From DASTHS01 sp035718085 (lineage in GTDB: Bacteria > Actinomycetota > Acidimicrobiia > Acidimicrobiales > Palsa-688), in assembly GCA_035718085.1 (NCBI GenBank), contig DASTHS010000078.1, positions 1 through 6,501 on the forward strand: a stretch of 6,501 nt of DNA. Direction: 5' to 3'. This document shows positions 6,162 to 6,501 of the stretch, piece by piece. The notes beneath the pieces are model-generated. The model saw only the letters and a program-made list of their open reading frames with translations. It was not told where the DNA came from and ran no database searches. Numbering within the stretch: the stretch's first letter is position 1; each line of letters begins with the position of its first letter. A program made the position numbers and the translations under genes.

Positions 6162-6501
6162 CCGGGTGCGCTGAAGGTCAGCAGGTAGGTGGCCGGGCTC
6201 GGCAGGTCGGCCAGGGTGAAGGTGCCGATGGCGCCGGTCGTCGGGGTGGCGGTGGTGTAGGTGTGCCCGTTGGCCGCGGCGGTGATGGTGACCCCGCCCA
6301 GGGGGGTGCCCCCGCTGCCGGTGACCGTGCCCGCGATGCTGCCGGGGCCGGCCGACAGGTCGACGGTGTTGGCGGCGTGCTGCTCGCCGCCGGCCACCTG
6401 CTCGGTGTCGCTGGCGACGGTGAAGCCGGCCGCGCTGAACGACAGGTCGTAGGAGCCGGGAGCCGGGAGGTTCGGGATGGTGTAGGTGCCCCCCGGCCCG
6501 G
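5891..6501 (-). CDS. CarboxypepD_reg-like repeat protein segment on the opposite strand, start beyond window
   Basis: The minus-strand frame is open from the window end. It encodes the end of one beta repeat (GTYTIPNLPAPGSYDLSFSA, then AGFTVAS) and a complete second one (GSIAGTVTG, TPLGGVTITA, GTFTLADLPSPATYLLTFSA, PGYGDQTL, LGPGQDLANLAVAMG). These are the same domain type as the extracellular repeats of the rightward neighbour, with the same Ala/Thr/Gly-rich style, but they are not its reverse complement. Believable sequence stops near 6089. From there to the stop at 5891 the translation (with VCACES, WLGADGYHTSR) is simply antisense to real rightward coding, because the two frames share their wobble positions. 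The true C-terminus is therefore unknown. It is probably a displaced, inverted part of the neighbouring gene; an independent convergent surface-protein gene is the alternative. A GTG at 6397 is not a credible start, since it lies inside the domain. Confidence 0.6.
   Translation of the reverse strand, partial: GPGGTYTIPNLPAPGSYDLSFSAAGFTVASDTEQVAGGEQHAANTVDLSAGPGSIAGTVTGSGGTPLGGVTITAAANGHTYTTATPTTGAIGTFTLADLPSPATYLLTFSAPGYGDQTLAQPLGPGQDLANLAVAMGVVAPWPGCTVTVTGTAAVEPVTTEPTIVAGRPSIVALMPLVCACESTVTGVAAAWLGADGYHTSR
6083..6107. other. coding-strand switch point (probable inversion junction)
   Basis: Left of this point only the plus strand gives domain-like protein (up to TTPIATA, ending ~6104). Right of it only the minus strand does (down to LAVAMG, ending ~6089). 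The roughly 15 bases between make sense on both strands, so a short shared sequence at the crossover is possible. A G5/C5 inverted pair around six bases (GGGGG 6077-6081, CCACCCCC 6085-6092) sits at its left edge. Confidence 0.6.
6157..6490 (-). repeat. two diverged 264-bp (88-codon) tandem domain repeats
   Basis: The 70-base stretches 6157-6226 and 6421-6490 align without gaps at about two thirds identity, offset by 264 bases (88 codons). On the minus strand they encode the matching YTIPNLPAPGSYDLSFSAAG and FTLADLPSPATYLLTFSAPG parts of successive CarboxypepD_reg-like domains. The offset being a whole number of codons fits in-frame domain duplication within one long gene. Confidence 0.65.

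Noticed and set aside
6055..6330. 12-base direct repeat CGGTGACCGTGC at 6055-6066 and 6319-6330 as a recombination site pair
   Set aside because: The second copy is the antisense of the common GTVTG-coding sequence and the first encodes Val/Thr codons. Direct orientation would give deletion rather than inversion, so codon bias explains it better.
6092..6501. Simple fold-back (reverse complement of the preceding sequence) as the cause of the strand switch
   Set aside because: The minus-strand protein right of the switch is the same domain type but has a clearly different sequence from the plus-strand protein left of it, so the segment is not a mirror copy of the adjacent DNA.

Overview
The window is very GC-rich DNA (about three quarters G+C by eye). 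GTG starts, probable leaderless starts and the gene content (GAF/SpoIIE-type phosphatase, VC0807-family membrane protein, DUF4255 gene) suggest a high-GC actinobacterium, possibly of the Acidimicrobiia or a relative. This placement is inference; no rRNA or marker gene is present.

Left part (1-2777). A 5'-truncated GAF-GAF-PP2C (SpoIIE/RsbU-type) phosphatase reads rightward and ends at 1662. It meets, tail to tail with a 37-bp overlap, a leftward pair: a small two-helix membrane protein (2777-2373) followed after 60 bp by a VC0807-family polytopic membrane protein (2312-1626). The second gene of the pair has its own possible -35/-10 placed for a leaderless start.

Middle (2854-4032). A complete M20D-type zinc amidohydrolase, related to hippurate hydrolase and N-acyl-amino-acid amidohydrolase, diverges from the small membrane protein across a 76-bp gap. 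All five expected metal ligands are present.

Right part (4133-6501). A probable new operon starts after a 100-bp gap. Its first gene is a DUF4255 (Pvc16-N-like) protein, a family typical of extracellular contractile injection systems and phage-tail-like particles. Four bases later comes a bitopic membrane protein with two N-terminal Ig-like beta domains predicted in the cytoplasm, one transmembrane helix, and carboxypeptidase-regulatory-like (CarboxypepD_reg) beta repeats outside. The pair looks like the left edge of a contractile-injection-type cluster, with the second protein as a possible envelope anchor. No sheath, tube or baseplate gene lies inside the window.

The main anomaly is near 6090-6105. 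The second extracellular repeat of the rightward protein stops making sense about 30 residues in. From the same point to the window end the other strand encodes clearly related CarboxypepD_reg repeats. The coding strand therefore flips in the middle of a domain, which indicates an inversion (biological or assembly-made) or, less likely, two convergent relatives overlapping at their 3' ends. No tRNA, rRNA, CRISPR array, transposase or recombinase gene was seen, and no gap without a gene exceeds about 100 bp.
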